Assembly (NCBI GenBank): GCA_031285345.1
Contig: JAITWI010000055.1
Span: 186,001-250,000, forward strand
DNA length: 64,000 nt
Direction of reading: 5' to 3'
Source: Alistipes sp.
GTDB taxonomy: Bacteria; Bacteroidota; Bacteroidia; Bacteroidales; Rikenellaceae
A model generated the notes under the pieces. The model ran no database searches and was not told where the DNA came from. It worked only from the letters and a program-made list of their open reading frames with translations. A program made the translations under genes and the position numbers. Shown here one piece after another: positions 10,258-19,132 of this stretch. The first letter of the stretch is position 1. Every line of letters starts with the position of its first letter.

Positions 10258-11514
10258 CTATTCTGCCCTCATTGCTTCGATAGGACGTATTTTTGTCGCG
10301 CGAATCGAGGGAACTAGGCCCGCCACGACCCCGCTGGCCACAAGCACCACGAGCGCCGCGAACACAACCCCGAGGCTCACCCCGGGATCCTTGAACGCCG
10401 TCATGCCTCCCTCCGCCCCCGCGCCGCCGCCCAACACGTAGGCCGCAAGTTCCACCACACCGAGTCCCGCCATTATCCCCGCGTAGCCCGCCGCGGTGGT
10501 GATGAACACCGCCTCGACCACCACACCGCGCACTATCGACCACGGGGTGGCGCCCAAAGCCTTGCGGATACCTATCTCCCGCGTGCGCTCGTTGACCGTC
10601 ACCAGCATGATGTTGCCCACCCCCACTATCCCCGCCACGAGCGAGGCGAGGCCCAACACCCACAGGAAAATGTTGATCATTCGGAACATACTCTGCGTTC
10701 CGACGGCATACTTGGCGCTGTTGCGGATATACATAGCCGAAGTGTCGGCCGGGTCGAAACCTAAGTGGGGCCCGAGCGTTTGCCTGATGCGCGCTTCGAG
10801 CGCGTCGCCCTCCTCCAGACTCGTCACCGCGCCATCTCTGACGGTAAACTCTATGGAGCTTACACCCCAGCCGCGGTCGTAGAGCATGCTGCCGGTGGAC
10901 ATGGGGATGAATATCGCGGGGCTATTGGATGGATTCCAGGGCGTGTCGTACACACCCACAACCTGGAACGCTATGCCGTCGATGTTGATGTGCTTGCCAA
11001 GCGGATCCTCGCCATTCATGAACAGCACGTCGACCGTCGCCTTGCCGACGACGCACACTTTGCGCCTGTGTTTTTGGTCGGCCTCGTTGAGGAACCGCCC
11101 CGCCGGCATGTCGTAATATTGAATGTGCCGCACCTCTGGCATGCACGCCTCGATGCGCCACGTGCCGTACTCCTCGCCGTAGCTCACGCTGGTGGTTTGG
11201 CGGTAGATGTAGCCGGTGATATACTCCACCTCCGGAACGTGGCGGCGCACGAAATCGACCGTCCGTTCGTCGAACCTTATGCGCCGGTTGGCCCGCAGTC
11301 CTTTGTAGGGCATCGAACTCCAGACGGGATAGAGCGAGACGGTGTTGATGGCGTTGCCCTCGAAGTTCGACTGCACGCCGTTCTGCACCCCCGTGCCTCC
11401 GCCCAGCAGCACGATGAGCATGAACATGCCCCACGCCACGGCGAATCCCGTCAGGGCGGTGCGGAGCTTGTTGCGCCCCATCGTCTCCAATATCTCGTTC
11501 AGCAGGTCGAACAT
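10258..11514 (-). CDS. ABC transporter permease (MacB/FtsX-like), paralog
   Basis: GIVGVGNIMLVTVNERTREIGIRKALGATPWSIVRGVVVEA. Confidence 0.92.
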   Translation of the reverse strand: MFDLLNEILETMGRNKLRTALTGFAVAWGMFMLIVLLGGGTGVQNGVQSNFEGNAINTVSLYPVWSSMPYKGLRANRRIRFDERTVDFVRRHVPEVEYITGYIYRQTTSVSYGEEYGTWRIEACMPEVRHIQYYDMPAGRFLNEADQKHRRKVCVVGKATVDVLFMNGEDPLGKHINIDGIAFQVVGVYDTPWNPSNSPAIFIPMSTGSMLYDRGWGVSSIEFTVRDGAVTSLEEGDALEARIRQTLGPHLGFDPADTSAMYIRNSAKYAVGTQSMFRMINIFLWVLGLASLVAGIVGVGNIMLVTVNERTREIGIRKALGATPWSIVRGVVVEAVFITTAAGYAGIMAGLGVVELAAYVLGGGAGAEGGMTAFKDPGVSLGVVFAALVVLVASGVVAGLVPSIRATKIRPIEAMRAE

Positions 11515-11518
11515 GGCG

Positions 11519-12220
11519 TCAGAACTCTATGACGGGGTTGGGGTTGCGGCGGTCGCTCTCTATCACCCCGTCGCGCAGGTAGATTATGCGGTCGGTAGCT
11601 TTCGACACGGCGGTCTCGTGGGTGACTATTATCATCGTGATGCCCTCGGTGCGGTTCACCTCGCGCATGATCTCGACCACCTCTTTGGAGGTTGCGCTGT
11701 CGAGCGCTCCGGTCGGTTCGTCGGCAAGAATCACGGCGGGACGCGAGATGAGCGCCCGGGCGATGGCCACACGCTGTTTTTGTCCGCCCGACAGTTCGCT
11801 CGGCAGGTGGTGGGCGTGGGCTCCCAGACCCAACTTTTCGAGATACTCCATAGCCATCTCGTTGCGTCTCTTGCGCGCCACTCCGTTGTAATAGAGCGGC
11901 AGGGCGACGTTCTCCATCGCGTTTTTATACGAAATGAGGTTGAACGATTGGAACACGAAGCCCACCTTGCGGTTGCGAAGTTCGGCCGAGGCGGTTTCGG
12001 AGAGGTTTTTTATCGGGGTGCCGTCCAGCAGATACTCGCCCGAGTCGTAGTCGTCCAAAATGCCGATCACGTTCAGCAGGGTCGATTTGCCCGAGCCCGA
12101 AGCGCCCATGATGGAGAGAAATTCCCCGGGGGCGATATCCATGTCTATCCCCTTGAGGACGTGCAGGGCGTTGGGCTCTCCCGGATTGTAAGTTTTGTTG
12201 AGGCCGCGGATCTTTATCAT
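11519..12220 (-). CDS. ABC transporter ATP-binding protein (LolD/MacB type)
   Basis: Walker A GASGSGKST, signature LSGGQKQRVAIARAL, Walker B VILADEPTGALD. Confidence 0.95.
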   Translation of the reverse strand: MIKIRGLNKTYNPGEPNALHVLKGIDMDIAPGEFLSIMGASGSGKSTLLNVIGILDDYDSGEYLLDGTPIKNLSETASAELRNRKVGFVFQSFNLISYKNAMENVALPLYYNGVARKRRNEMAMEYLEKLGLGAHAHHLPSELSGGQKQRVAIARALISRPAVILADEPTGALDSATSKEVVEIMREVNRTEGITMIIVTHETAVSKATDRIIYLRDGVIESDRRNPNPVIEF

Positions 12221-12315
12221 AACGTAGTGGTCGTGTCTCGGAACTTAGATTGTGCAAATTTAGGAATAAAATAATACTATGCAATACATACAACCATTTT
12301 TTTCGAAAAAAATCG

Positions 12316-12323
12316 TAACTTTG
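12316..12323 (+). promoter_or_regulatory. Bacteroidota -7 element TAACTTTG
   Basis: Matches TAnnTTTG, upstream of the CDS at 12369. Confidence 0.55.
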
Positions 12324-12368
12324 TCTCGCATAAGCGTGTAATGTGTTGAATTAAAACCCAATATCGAG

Positions 12369-13244
12369 ATGAAAAATTTCATCACCCCCCTTGCAATAAT
12401 CGTGCTGACCGCGCTCACCGGGTGCGGATTTCCCGAAAGCGCACCCGTGCAACTCTCCGTGGTCGTATCCGAGGAGGAGGCGTCGCGCGAGGGAGTCCGC
12501 CTAACCGAATATGAGTACGACCGATGGGGCAATCCTGTCGCCAAGACGCAATCCCTAAACGGCCGTACGGTGTACGAGGAGACGGAGTTCGAGTACGACT
12601 ATGTCGAGTTGACCGTAACAAAATCGCACAAAGAGTACGCCCTCGACGGTGCGACCGTTGCGGCCGACCTGAAGTGCGTGACGAGCTATTGGGACGGATG
12701 GAGAACCGCCTACAAGTTCGAGGCGTTCGACGCCGCCGAGTTCGGAACCGACATAAACCCCGTTCCCGTGGAGCGATGGGAGTGGGCGCGCGACTACAGC
12801 GGACGTCCGACGCACTATGTGGAGGAGGCGATGGGTGTGACAAATCTCGAATATCGCGAATACGAATATGAATGGAACGGCAAAATGCACGTTACATACA
12901 CCTGCGTGGAGCGCGATCCGGAGAGCGGAGTGAACGTTACGAAAAACGTGACCGAAATATACGCCGACCCCCGGATGGAGTTCATCGACTCGCGGGAGAT
13001 CAAGATCGCGGGCGAGACGGTGGAGTTCACGACCTATATATACTCGCCCGACGACGAATCGTTAGGATATATGACCTATGCCGGCGGCGACGACAAGACG
13101 GGTTCGCTCGTCGAGCAGATGAGTCCCTACAAGTGGAGCGCCGACGGCCTGACCGTAACGTGGAGCGTCAACCGCGTGCAAGAAACCTCGGGATTTACAA
13201 CCTTCAAAAGGGTGTACGAGATAATAACCTTGCCGTCGGAGTAA
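12369..13244 (+). CDS. Hypothetical lipoprotein with YD-repeat-like segment
   Basis: Lipobox LTGCGF; LTEYEYDRWGNPVAKTQSLNGRTVYEETEFEYDY. Confidence 0.75.
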   Translation: MKNFITPLAIIVLTALTGCGFPESAPVQLSVVVSEEEASREGVRLTEYEYDRWGNPVAKTQSLNGRTVYEETEFEYDYVELTVTKSHKEYALDGATVAADLKCVTSYWDGWRTAYKFEAFDAAEFGTDINPVPVERWEWARDYSGRPTHYVEEAMGVTNLEYREYEYEWNGKMHVTYTCVERDPESGVNVTKNVTEIYADPRMEFIDSREIKIAGETVEFTTYIYSPDDESLGYMTYAGGDDKTGSLVEQMSPYKWSADGLTVTWSVNRVQETSGFTTFKRVYEIITLPSE

Positions 13245-13271
13245 AACGGAAGGGTGTCGCTGCAAAAGCTA

Positions 13272-13308
13272 AAAAACGCCGGAGTCATTTATCGACTCCG
13301 GCGTTTTT
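13272..13308. terminator. Bidirectional terminator between convergent genes
   Basis: AAAAAACGCCGGAGTC...GACTCCGGCGTTTTT. Confidence 0.85.
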
Positions 13309-13322
13309 CGTTAAATAACGTT

Positions 13323-14522
13323 TTACTTCGTCCGCCCCGGATAAACCTCCAGCGCCTTGGCGAGCACCTCCAGAGCGGCGGCTATGTCGCCCTTGTTGAG
13401 TACGTAGGCCATGCGCACCTCGTCCTGACCGCAGCCGGGGGTGGAGTAGAAGCCCGAGCCGGGAGCCAACATAACAGTGGCGCCGTTGTAGCTGAATTCG
13501 CTCAGCATCCACTCGCAAAAGCGGTCGGCGTTGTCGATCGGCAGGCGCGCCATGGCGTAGAACGCCCCTTTGGGCATGGGCGACACCACTCCGGGGATCT
13601 TGTTGAGTCCACCGATGAGCAGGTCGCGGCGCGAGATGTACTCGTCGTAGATCTCCTGCATGTAGCTTGCCGGAGCGTCCACCGAGGCCTCGGCCACCAA
13701 CTGACCTAACAGCGGGGGCGACAGGCGGGCCTGCGCGTTTTTCATCGCGGCGGCGCGAACCTCCTTGTTGCGCGTCACCAACATCCCGATGCGGATGCCG
13801 CACTCCGAGTAGCGTTTAGACACCGAGTCTATCATTATCACGTTCTCCTCCAGACCTTCGAGCGTCAGGGCCGATACGGGCGGGGTTTCGGTGTAGCTGA
13901 ATTCGCGGTAGACCTCGTCGGAGATCAAAAACAGGTTGTGTTTCTTCACCAACATGCCGATCTGCTCCATCTCCTGACGGCTGTAAACGTAGCCCGTCGG
14001 GTTATTTGGGTTGCAAATCAAGAGAGCCTTGGTGCGGGGAGTGATGTACTTCTCGAACTCGGCCACGGGAGGCAGTGCGAATCCGTTGTCGATCGAAGTG
14101 GGGATAGCCACCGCCTTCACTCCCGCCTGAAGCGCGAACGAGATGTAATTCGCATACGAAGGGTCGGTGATGATCACCTCGTCGTCGGCTTCGAGGCACG
14201 ACAGCAGCGCGAACAGAATGGCCTCCGAGCCGCCGGTGGTGACGATAATCTGGTCGGGGGTGAGCTCTATGCCGCGCGTCTTGTAGTAGTCGACGAACCT
14301 CTGGCGGGTCGAGAGCATACCGTCGCTGGGCGAGTATTCGAGCGTCGTGCGGGTCACCTTCTTCAGCGCGTCGAGCCCTACCTCGGGGGTGGGGATGTCG
14401 GGCTGGCCGATGTTGAGGTGGTAGACTTTGGTGCCGCGGGCCTTGGCCGCGTCGGCGAACGGAACGAGTTTCCGAATGGGCGAGGCGGGCATTTTGACGC
14501 CTCTGGATGAGATTGTGGGCAT
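13323..14522 (-). CDS. Pyridoxal-phosphate-dependent aminotransferase (aspartate aminotransferase-like, class I/II)
   Basis: NPNNPTGYVYS; IMIDSVSKRYSECGIRIG (PLP Lys). Confidence 0.92.
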   Translation of the reverse strand: MPTISSRGVKMPASPIRKLVPFADAAKARGTKVYHLNIGQPDIPTPEVGLDALKKVTRTTLEYSPSDGMLSTRQRFVDYYKTRGIELTPDQIIVTTGGSEAILFALLSCLEADDEVIITDPSYANYISFALQAGVKAVAIPTSIDNGFALPPVAEFEKYITPRTKALLICNPNNPTGYVYSRQEMEQIGMLVKKHNLFLISDEVYREFSYTETPPVSALTLEGLEENVIMIDSVSKRYSECGIRIGMLVTRNKEVRAAAMKNAQARLSPPLLGQLVAEASVDAPASYMQEIYDEYISRRDLLIGGLNKIPGVVSPMPKGAFYAMARLPIDNADRFCEWMLSEFSYNGATVMLAPGSGFYSTPGCGQDEVRMAYVLNKGDIAAALEVLAKALEVYPGRTK

Positions 14523-14567
14523 TTTGTTTTTATGTTTAGATGTAAGTTTTGAGTAGTCCGGATATGT

Positions 14568-15476
14568 CTATATGTAGGTTTCCAAAAGTTTGGCGGTGCC
14601 TTCGATCGCGACTTCGGGCAGGTCGGCGGGAACCAAAACCACCTCTCCTGCCTTGAGCGCCACCTCCCCGCCTCGGGTCTTCACAGTCGCCTCGCCCTCC
14701 GTGCATATATATATGGTGAACGAGTCGCGCGAGCTGAGTTCTCGCTCTGTGCGGCCGTCGATGTCGAGCAGATTTACCGTAAAAAAAGGACACTCCACAA
14801 GCAGAGCCGCCTCACCAGCGGGAGGGTGCTGCGTAACGCGCCTTACGGGAGCGGCAAAATCAATGGCGTCCAACGCCAGCTCGGTGTGCAGTTCGCGCGG
14901 CTGTCCGTCCTCGTCCACACGCCCCCAATCGAACAGTCGGTAGGTGACGTCGGAGGTTTGCTGAATCTCGGCCAACCTGATCCCCGCGCCGATAGCGTGC
15001 ACGGTTCCCGCGGGAATGAAAAACGCGTCGCCCGGCCTCACCGGAACTCGGTTGAGCAGCTCGCCCACCGATCCGTCGGCCAGCGCGGCCAAATATATCT
15101 CTCTGGTCACCCCCTCGCGAAAACCTATCATCAACTCCGCTCCCGGCTCGCAATCCAAAACGTACCACATCTCGGTCTTGCCCCATGCTCCGTGGCGCGC
15201 CGCGGCGAGTTCATTGCCGGGATGCACCTGCACCGACAGCCTGTCGCGAGCGTCGATATGTTTGACCAGCAGCGGGAACTCCTCGCCGAAGCGCGCGAAA
15301 ACCTCGTCGCCCACCAATTCGCCCATATATATTTCGACCGCCTCGGCCAGCGAATTGCCCTTCAGAAAGCCGTTGCAGACCGTCGAAACGTCGCCCTCCA
15401 CGCCCGAGACATCCCATTTTTCGCCGCCCCACACCAGCTCCTTGAGCCGCGGAGTGAATTTTATCGGATAAAGCAT
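14568..15476 (-). CDS. manA: Mannose-6-phosphate isomerase, class I
   Basis: MLYPIKFTPRLKELVWGGEKW; PLLVKHIDARDRLSVQVHP; GKTEMWYVLDCEPGAELMIGF. Confidence 0.9.
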   Translation of the reverse strand: MLYPIKFTPRLKELVWGGEKWDVSGVEGDVSTVCNGFLKGNSLAEAVEIYMGELVGDEVFARFGEEFPLLVKHIDARDRLSVQVHPGNELAAARHGAWGKTEMWYVLDCEPGAELMIGFREGVTREIYLAALADGSVGELLNRVPVRPGDAFFIPAGTVHAIGAGIRLAEIQQTSDVTYRLFDWGRVDEDGQPRELHTELALDAIDFAAPVRRVTQHPPAGEAALLVECPFFTVNLLDIDGRTERELSSRDSFTIYICTEGEATVKTRGGEVALKAGEVVLVPADLPEVAIEGTAKLLETYI

Positions 15477-15521
15477 CGCGCGAAGGTACGAAACATTCGG
15501 CTGTAAACCGAAAACGGAGCC

Positions 15522-16952
15522 TTAAAATTCCTCCGGCGCGCCCCAGTCGACCACCGAGGGGGCGAGACGCGCGATGCCGGAGACGGGTCGCAGGAGAGTC
15601 GGATCGTCACAGATGCCGTCTCCATCGTCGTCACCCACCACCAGGTCGGTGCGGTTGCCGTAGTGGTCGTAGTAGAAGGGGTCGATCAGATATCCTCCCG
15701 CAGCGCCTTCGGATAAGCCGCCGCCCTCCGCCGCACCGTCCGTCACCTCGTCGCCCAAGGGGATTTCGTAGGTGTAGCTCTTGCCCGGAAGCCACGTAGG
15801 GGTGAATGGCCAACCGACCTTCACCAGCAACGGAGCCGCTGCCGGATATCCGCCCTCTGCCAGAAGGCTACCCTCGAAGGCCGGATGCTCTCCGGCGCGT
15901 GTGAAGCCCACCATGTCGACCCCGTCCCGCTCCATGCGGTAGATCATCGAGACGTAACTTTCGTCGTCGTCGGGTGCCTCCGTTCCTCCCCATGTGCGCG
16001 AGATGTCGTTTTGCGGTACGAGCATGAGGCCTGTCGCGGCGACCGACGGAACCGCCGTCGAGGCGGCAGGAAACGCCGTAGTCTCGCCGCCCGCGAACGC
16101 CGGGGCGTAGAGGATCGTAAGATTTCCCGAAGGCGTGTCGCGGTATGTGCCGAAGTATGTGTAGTCCGAGTCGTGGGAGGTGGGCGGAGTGCTCCAGCCG
16201 GGGATGCCGGTGAGGGTATAGGTGCCCATGTCGCCCACGTTGCATATCGCGAGCCCCTGTATGAACGCCGTGTGGCCGGGGGCGATCGCCGGCACTAAGT
16301 GCACGCGGGAGAGGATGTGGTGGAACGTCATGGTCTGATGGCCGCCGTAAGGCTTCAATCGAACGTGCTGCTGGCTTGCGAGGATGTCGGTCGGAACCGC
16401 GGTCGGGTCGACGGTGACGGTGGCCGAGACGGTCAGGGCGGCATCGTCCTCTTCGACGGTCAACGCCCCCGACTCACCGCCCGGGAAGATGGCGTAGAAA
16501 TCTATCGGATACTCCTGTCCGTCGGTCGGCCATCTCGCGTCGAGCCTCCCGGTTCCCGCCCTGGCTCCCGTCGCGTCGAAGCACCATACCGAACCGTCGT
16601 ATATGTGGCGGACGCCGTCTATGCCGCTCCACCAGCCCGACCCGGTTCCGGCGTCGGTCGCGGTCGCCCACACTATGAATCCGTCGGAGCTGCCGCGCAT
16701 GGCGCTAATGGTGGCCTTCGAGTCGTCGGTGGGGTGGTGCAGGGTAGAGGGCTCGAAGTGGATCATGTTCGCAGACCTGGGGTCGGGCCCCGTAACATCC
16801 CCGTCGGAGCAACCCGACGCGAACGGCATCATGGCGGCCAGATAGAAAAGGGCGACGGCGGTCGCAAATCGTGAGGCTGTCGGAGTGTGCATGGCGGCCC
16901 GGGTGGACTCGGTGGCGGCCGTCGGAGCGGCGGCATAGACAAACCTTTTCAT
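15522..16952 (-). CDS. Fimbrillin-family (Mfa-like) lipoprotein
   Basis: Lipobox FASGCSDGD; YPIDFYAIFPGGE...FHHILSRVHLVPAI... layout typical of Bacteroidota fimbrillin-family proteins. Confidence 0.65.
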   Translation of the reverse strand: MKRFVYAAAPTAATESTRAAMHTPTASRFATAVALFYLAAMMPFASGCSDGDVTGPDPRSANMIHFEPSTLHHPTDDSKATISAMRGSSDGFIVWATATDAGTGSGWWSGIDGVRHIYDGSVWCFDATGARAGTGRLDARWPTDGQEYPIDFYAIFPGGESGALTVEEDDAALTVSATVTVDPTAVPTDILASQQHVRLKPYGGHQTMTFHHILSRVHLVPAIAPGHTAFIQGLAICNVGDMGTYTLTGIPGWSTPPTSHDSDYTYFGTYRDTPSGNLTILYAPAFAGGETTAFPAASTAVPSVAATGLMLVPQNDISRTWGGTEAPDDDESYVSMIYRMERDGVDMVGFTRAGEHPAFEGSLLAEGGYPAAAPLLVKVGWPFTPTWLPGKSYTYEIPLGDEVTDGAAEGGGLSEGAAGGYLIDPFYYDHYGNRTDLVVGDDDGDGICDDPTLLRPVSGIARLAPSVVDWGAPEEF

Positions 16953-17057
16953 AATCAATAGTTTTAATGATTCCTGTTTAGGGTCGCTCGCGGGCCGGGA
17001 TCGCGCAGGTCGCCTTTATTACGCATCCTTTGCAATAAACAGGCCAGATAAAATTAT

Positions 17058-17089
17058 TTGGATTTCTCGAAAAACCTACATACCTTTGC
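17058..17089 (+). promoter_or_regulatory. Consensus Bacteroidota promoter TTTG-N20-TACCTTTG for greA
   Basis: TTTG at 17058-17061, TACCTTTG at 17082-17089. Confidence 0.75.
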
Positions 17090-17101
17090 CTGCATAAGGT
17101 T

Positions 17102-17128
17102 CCGGCGAGTGTGGCCGGGCTTTTTTTG
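17102..17128 (+). terminator. Terminator-like hairpin in the greA 5' leader (candidate attenuator)
   Basis: CCGGC-gagtgtg-GCCGG followed by GCTTTTTTT, between the promoter and the greA ATG. Confidence 0.6.
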
Positions 17129-17173
17129 TTATGACAAAACCAGCGCACCTGTTGCGCCCGACTTAAAACCACT

Positions 17174-17650
17174 ATGGCAACACAAGTAACCTACCTCACC
17201 GAAGAGGGATTCGAAAAGGCCAAACGCGAACTGGAACATCTCAGATCCGTGGAGAGGCCGGCGGCGTCGCGCGCCATCGCCGAAGCCCGCGATAAGGGCG
17301 ACCTGTCGGAGAACGCTGAATACGACGCCGCCAAAGAGGCGCAGGGAATGCTCGAAATGCAGATCGCGCAGCTGGAGGGCATGCTCGCCTCGGCGCGCCT
17401 TATCGACCGCTCCAAAGTGGGGACCGACACCGTGCAGATATTGAATCGCGTGACGCTGACCAACCTCGGCACAAAAAAGCAGGTGGTTTACACCCTCGTG
17501 CCCGAAAAAGAGGCCAATCTTAGGGAGGGCAAGTTAGCCACGACGACCCCTATCGCCGCCGCGCTGTTGGGTCACAAGAAGGGCGACGTGGTGGAGGTCA
17601 CCGTGCCCGCAGGAGTGTTGCGGTTCGAGATAGTCGACATCGCTATATAA
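17174..17650 (+). CDS. greA: Transcription elongation factor GreA
   Basis: YLTEEGFEKAKRELEHLRSVERP...RDKGDLSENAEYDAAKEAQ. Confidence 0.95.
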   Translation: MATQVTYLTEEGFEKAKRELEHLRSVERPAASRAIAEARDKGDLSENAEYDAAKEAQGMLEMQIAQLEGMLASARLIDRSKVGTDTVQILNRVTLTNLGTKKQVVYTLVPEKEANLREGKLATTTPIAAALLGHKKGDVVEVTVPAGVLRFEIVDIAI

Positions 17651-17670
17651 TTAGGAGTCGTAATGGTATG

Positions 17671-17702
17671 AAAAAAGTCCGCCGAAAAGGCGGACTTTTT
17701 TT
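17671..17702. terminator. Bidirectional terminator after greA
   Basis: AAAAAAGTCCGCCgaaaaGGCGGACTTTTTTT. Confidence 0.9.
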
Positions 17703-17750
17703 GTTTAGGAGGCCGATGTGCCGGGTGTGCCCGGAGGCCGGGATGCGGGG

Positions 17751-18668
17751 TCACTCGGCGAAACCGGCCGACACGAATGTGAGCACGTCGGCCAGCGAAC
17801 TCTGCCAGTAGCTCCAGGTGTGACCGCCGTCGCGCATGCGGAACTGGAGCGGGACTCCCCTCGACCGCATCGCGCGAAGGAAGTCGACGTTGGCCTCCCA
17901 CAAAAAGTCGTCGTCGCCGCAGTCGACCCACCAACGTACGCTCTTGAGAGCCTCTATTCGCCGGGCGTCGGCCAAGAGGACGACCGCGACGAAGTTGTCG
18001 CCGTTGCGGTCGGTGGTCATTGTGGCACGACTCATTCCGCCCAGCGCGCCGCTCATCGGAGCCGCGCTCGAAAACATCTCCGGACGGTGCATGGCGTATC
18101 CCACCGTGCCGCCGCCGCCCATCGACAGACCCGATACGGCGCGGTGCCGCTTGTCGCCCACCGTGCGGTAGCGCTCTTCCACGGCGGGGATCAACTCTTC
18201 GAAAAAGTGACGCTCGTAGGGCCAGTCGGGAAGGTCGAAGTAGCCGCGGTTTTTTGTCGTGCCGCCCTCGTGGCTCGGGGAGTCGGGGGCGGTCTGGCCG
18301 CTCGCGTCGGGCATAACGACTATCATAGCCGTGGCGAGGCCGGCGGCTATCCGCTCGTCGCATATTTGCCGCACGTTGCCCTTGTCCCTCCAGCCGGTGT
18401 GGTCGTCGCCCGCGCCGTGCAACAGATAGAGCACGGGGTAATTTTTGTCGGGACGGGCGTCGTATCCGGCCGGAAGGTAGACAAGGCAGTGCTTGACCAC
18501 GCCCAATAGCTCGCTCTCGACGGCGAACTCCTCGATGCGGCTCGGGGAGGGTTGACCCGGCCGGTCGGACTCCTCGACGCGGCTCCCGGATAGAGCCATA
18601 GCGCCCGTCGCGCCCATAGCACTCATCGCAACAGAGGCGGCGGCGAGTAGTAGCAGGATTTTTTTCAT
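17751..18668 (-). CDS. Esterase, alpha/beta hydrolase fold (putative esterase/enterochelin esterase-like)
   Basis: KNYPVLYLLHGAGDD; GLSMGGGGTVGYA nucleophile elbow; start at MKKILLLLAAASVAM, inside ORF 17751..18803. Confidence 0.85.
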   Translation of the reverse strand: MKKILLLLAAASVAMSAMGATGAMALSGSRVEESDRPGQPSPSRIEEFAVESELLGVVKHCLVYLPAGYDARPDKNYPVLYLLHGAGDDHTGWRDKGNVRQICDERIAAGLATAMIVVMPDASGQTAPDSPSHEGGTTKNRGYFDLPDWPYERHFFEELIPAVEERYRTVGDKRHRAVSGLSMGGGGTVGYAMHRPEMFSSAAPMSGALGGMSRATMTTDRNGDNFVAVVLLADARRIEALKSVRWWVDCGDDDFLWEANVDFLRAMRSRGVPLQFRMRDGGHTWSYWQSSLADVLTFVSAGFAE

Positions 18669-18694
18669 AGTCGGTTTTGTTTTATGGTTTCGGG

Positions 18695-18772
18695 GCAAAT
18701 ATAATGCAAGCCGAGCGCAATGCAAGCGGAGATAGCAAATTGCCGAGCCGCAGCTTATATTCTGCAAAGATA
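18695..18772 (-). repeat. Dispersed promoter-bearing intergenic repeat, copy 1
   Basis: Minus strand: TATCTTTGCAGAATATAAGCTGCGGCTCGGCAATTTGCTATCTCCGCTTGCATTGCGCTCGGCTTGCATTATATTTGC; related to 63789-63936 and 52238-52330. Confidence 0.65.
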
Positions 18773-18800
18773 AAAAAAACGCCCTGTGTGGAACGGCGTT
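18772..18800 (-). terminator. Terminator of small ORF 18839..18985
   Basis: Minus strand AACGCC...GGCGTTTTTTTT. Confidence 0.6.
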
Positions 18801-18838
18801 CATTTTCGTCTTTCATATGGCTAAAATCAATCGTTATT

Positions 18839-18985
18839 TTAGCTCCGGTGTTCCCAATAATCGTTGGCCTTATCCGCCCCATCTGTATATGAGTCCCGAA
18901 TATCGCCCCAGAAAAATAGTATGGCTGCTAATCCTATCACTAACAAAATCGAAATGACAATTGTCGAGCGTCTAATCTTTTTCAT
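18839..18985 (-). CDS. 48-aa single-pass membrane microprotein (below ORF-track cutoff)
   Basis: MKKIRRSTIVISILLVIGLAAILFFWGDIRDSYTDGADKANDYWEHRS; consensus promoter upstream and hairpin terminator downstream. Confidence 0.6.
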   Translation of the reverse strand: MKKIRRSTIVISILLVIGLAAILFFWGDIRDSYTDGADKANDYWEHRS

Positions 18986-19032
18986 AAGGTTAAACATTTA
19001 TTTGTCGAGAGAATCACTATTAATTCTCGGGA

Positions 19033-19063
19033 CAAATGTAAAAAAAAGTGGAATGCGCCAAAT
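19033..19063 (-). promoter_or_regulatory. Consensus promoter TTTG-N19-TACATTTG for the 48-aa ORF
   Basis: Minus strand TTTG at 19063-19060 and TACATTTG at 19040-19033. Confidence 0.6.
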
Positions 19064-19083
19064 AATTTTGTGTTTTTTATAAT

Positions 19084-19112
19084 AAAAAAAGGCCGCCCGG
19101 ATGGGAGCGGCC
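19084..19112 (-). terminator. Terminator downstream of nifJ
   Basis: GGCCGC...GCGGCC with T7 on the minus strand. Confidence 0.7.
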
Positions 19113-19132
19113 TTTCTGCGTGAATTTTCGGA

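Noticed and set aside
6317-12220. MacAB-TolC-like operon as a novel system
   Set aside because: The order ATPase, two permeases, adaptor, TolC-like protein is common in Bacteroidota, and no adjacent peptide or bacteriocin gene was seen.
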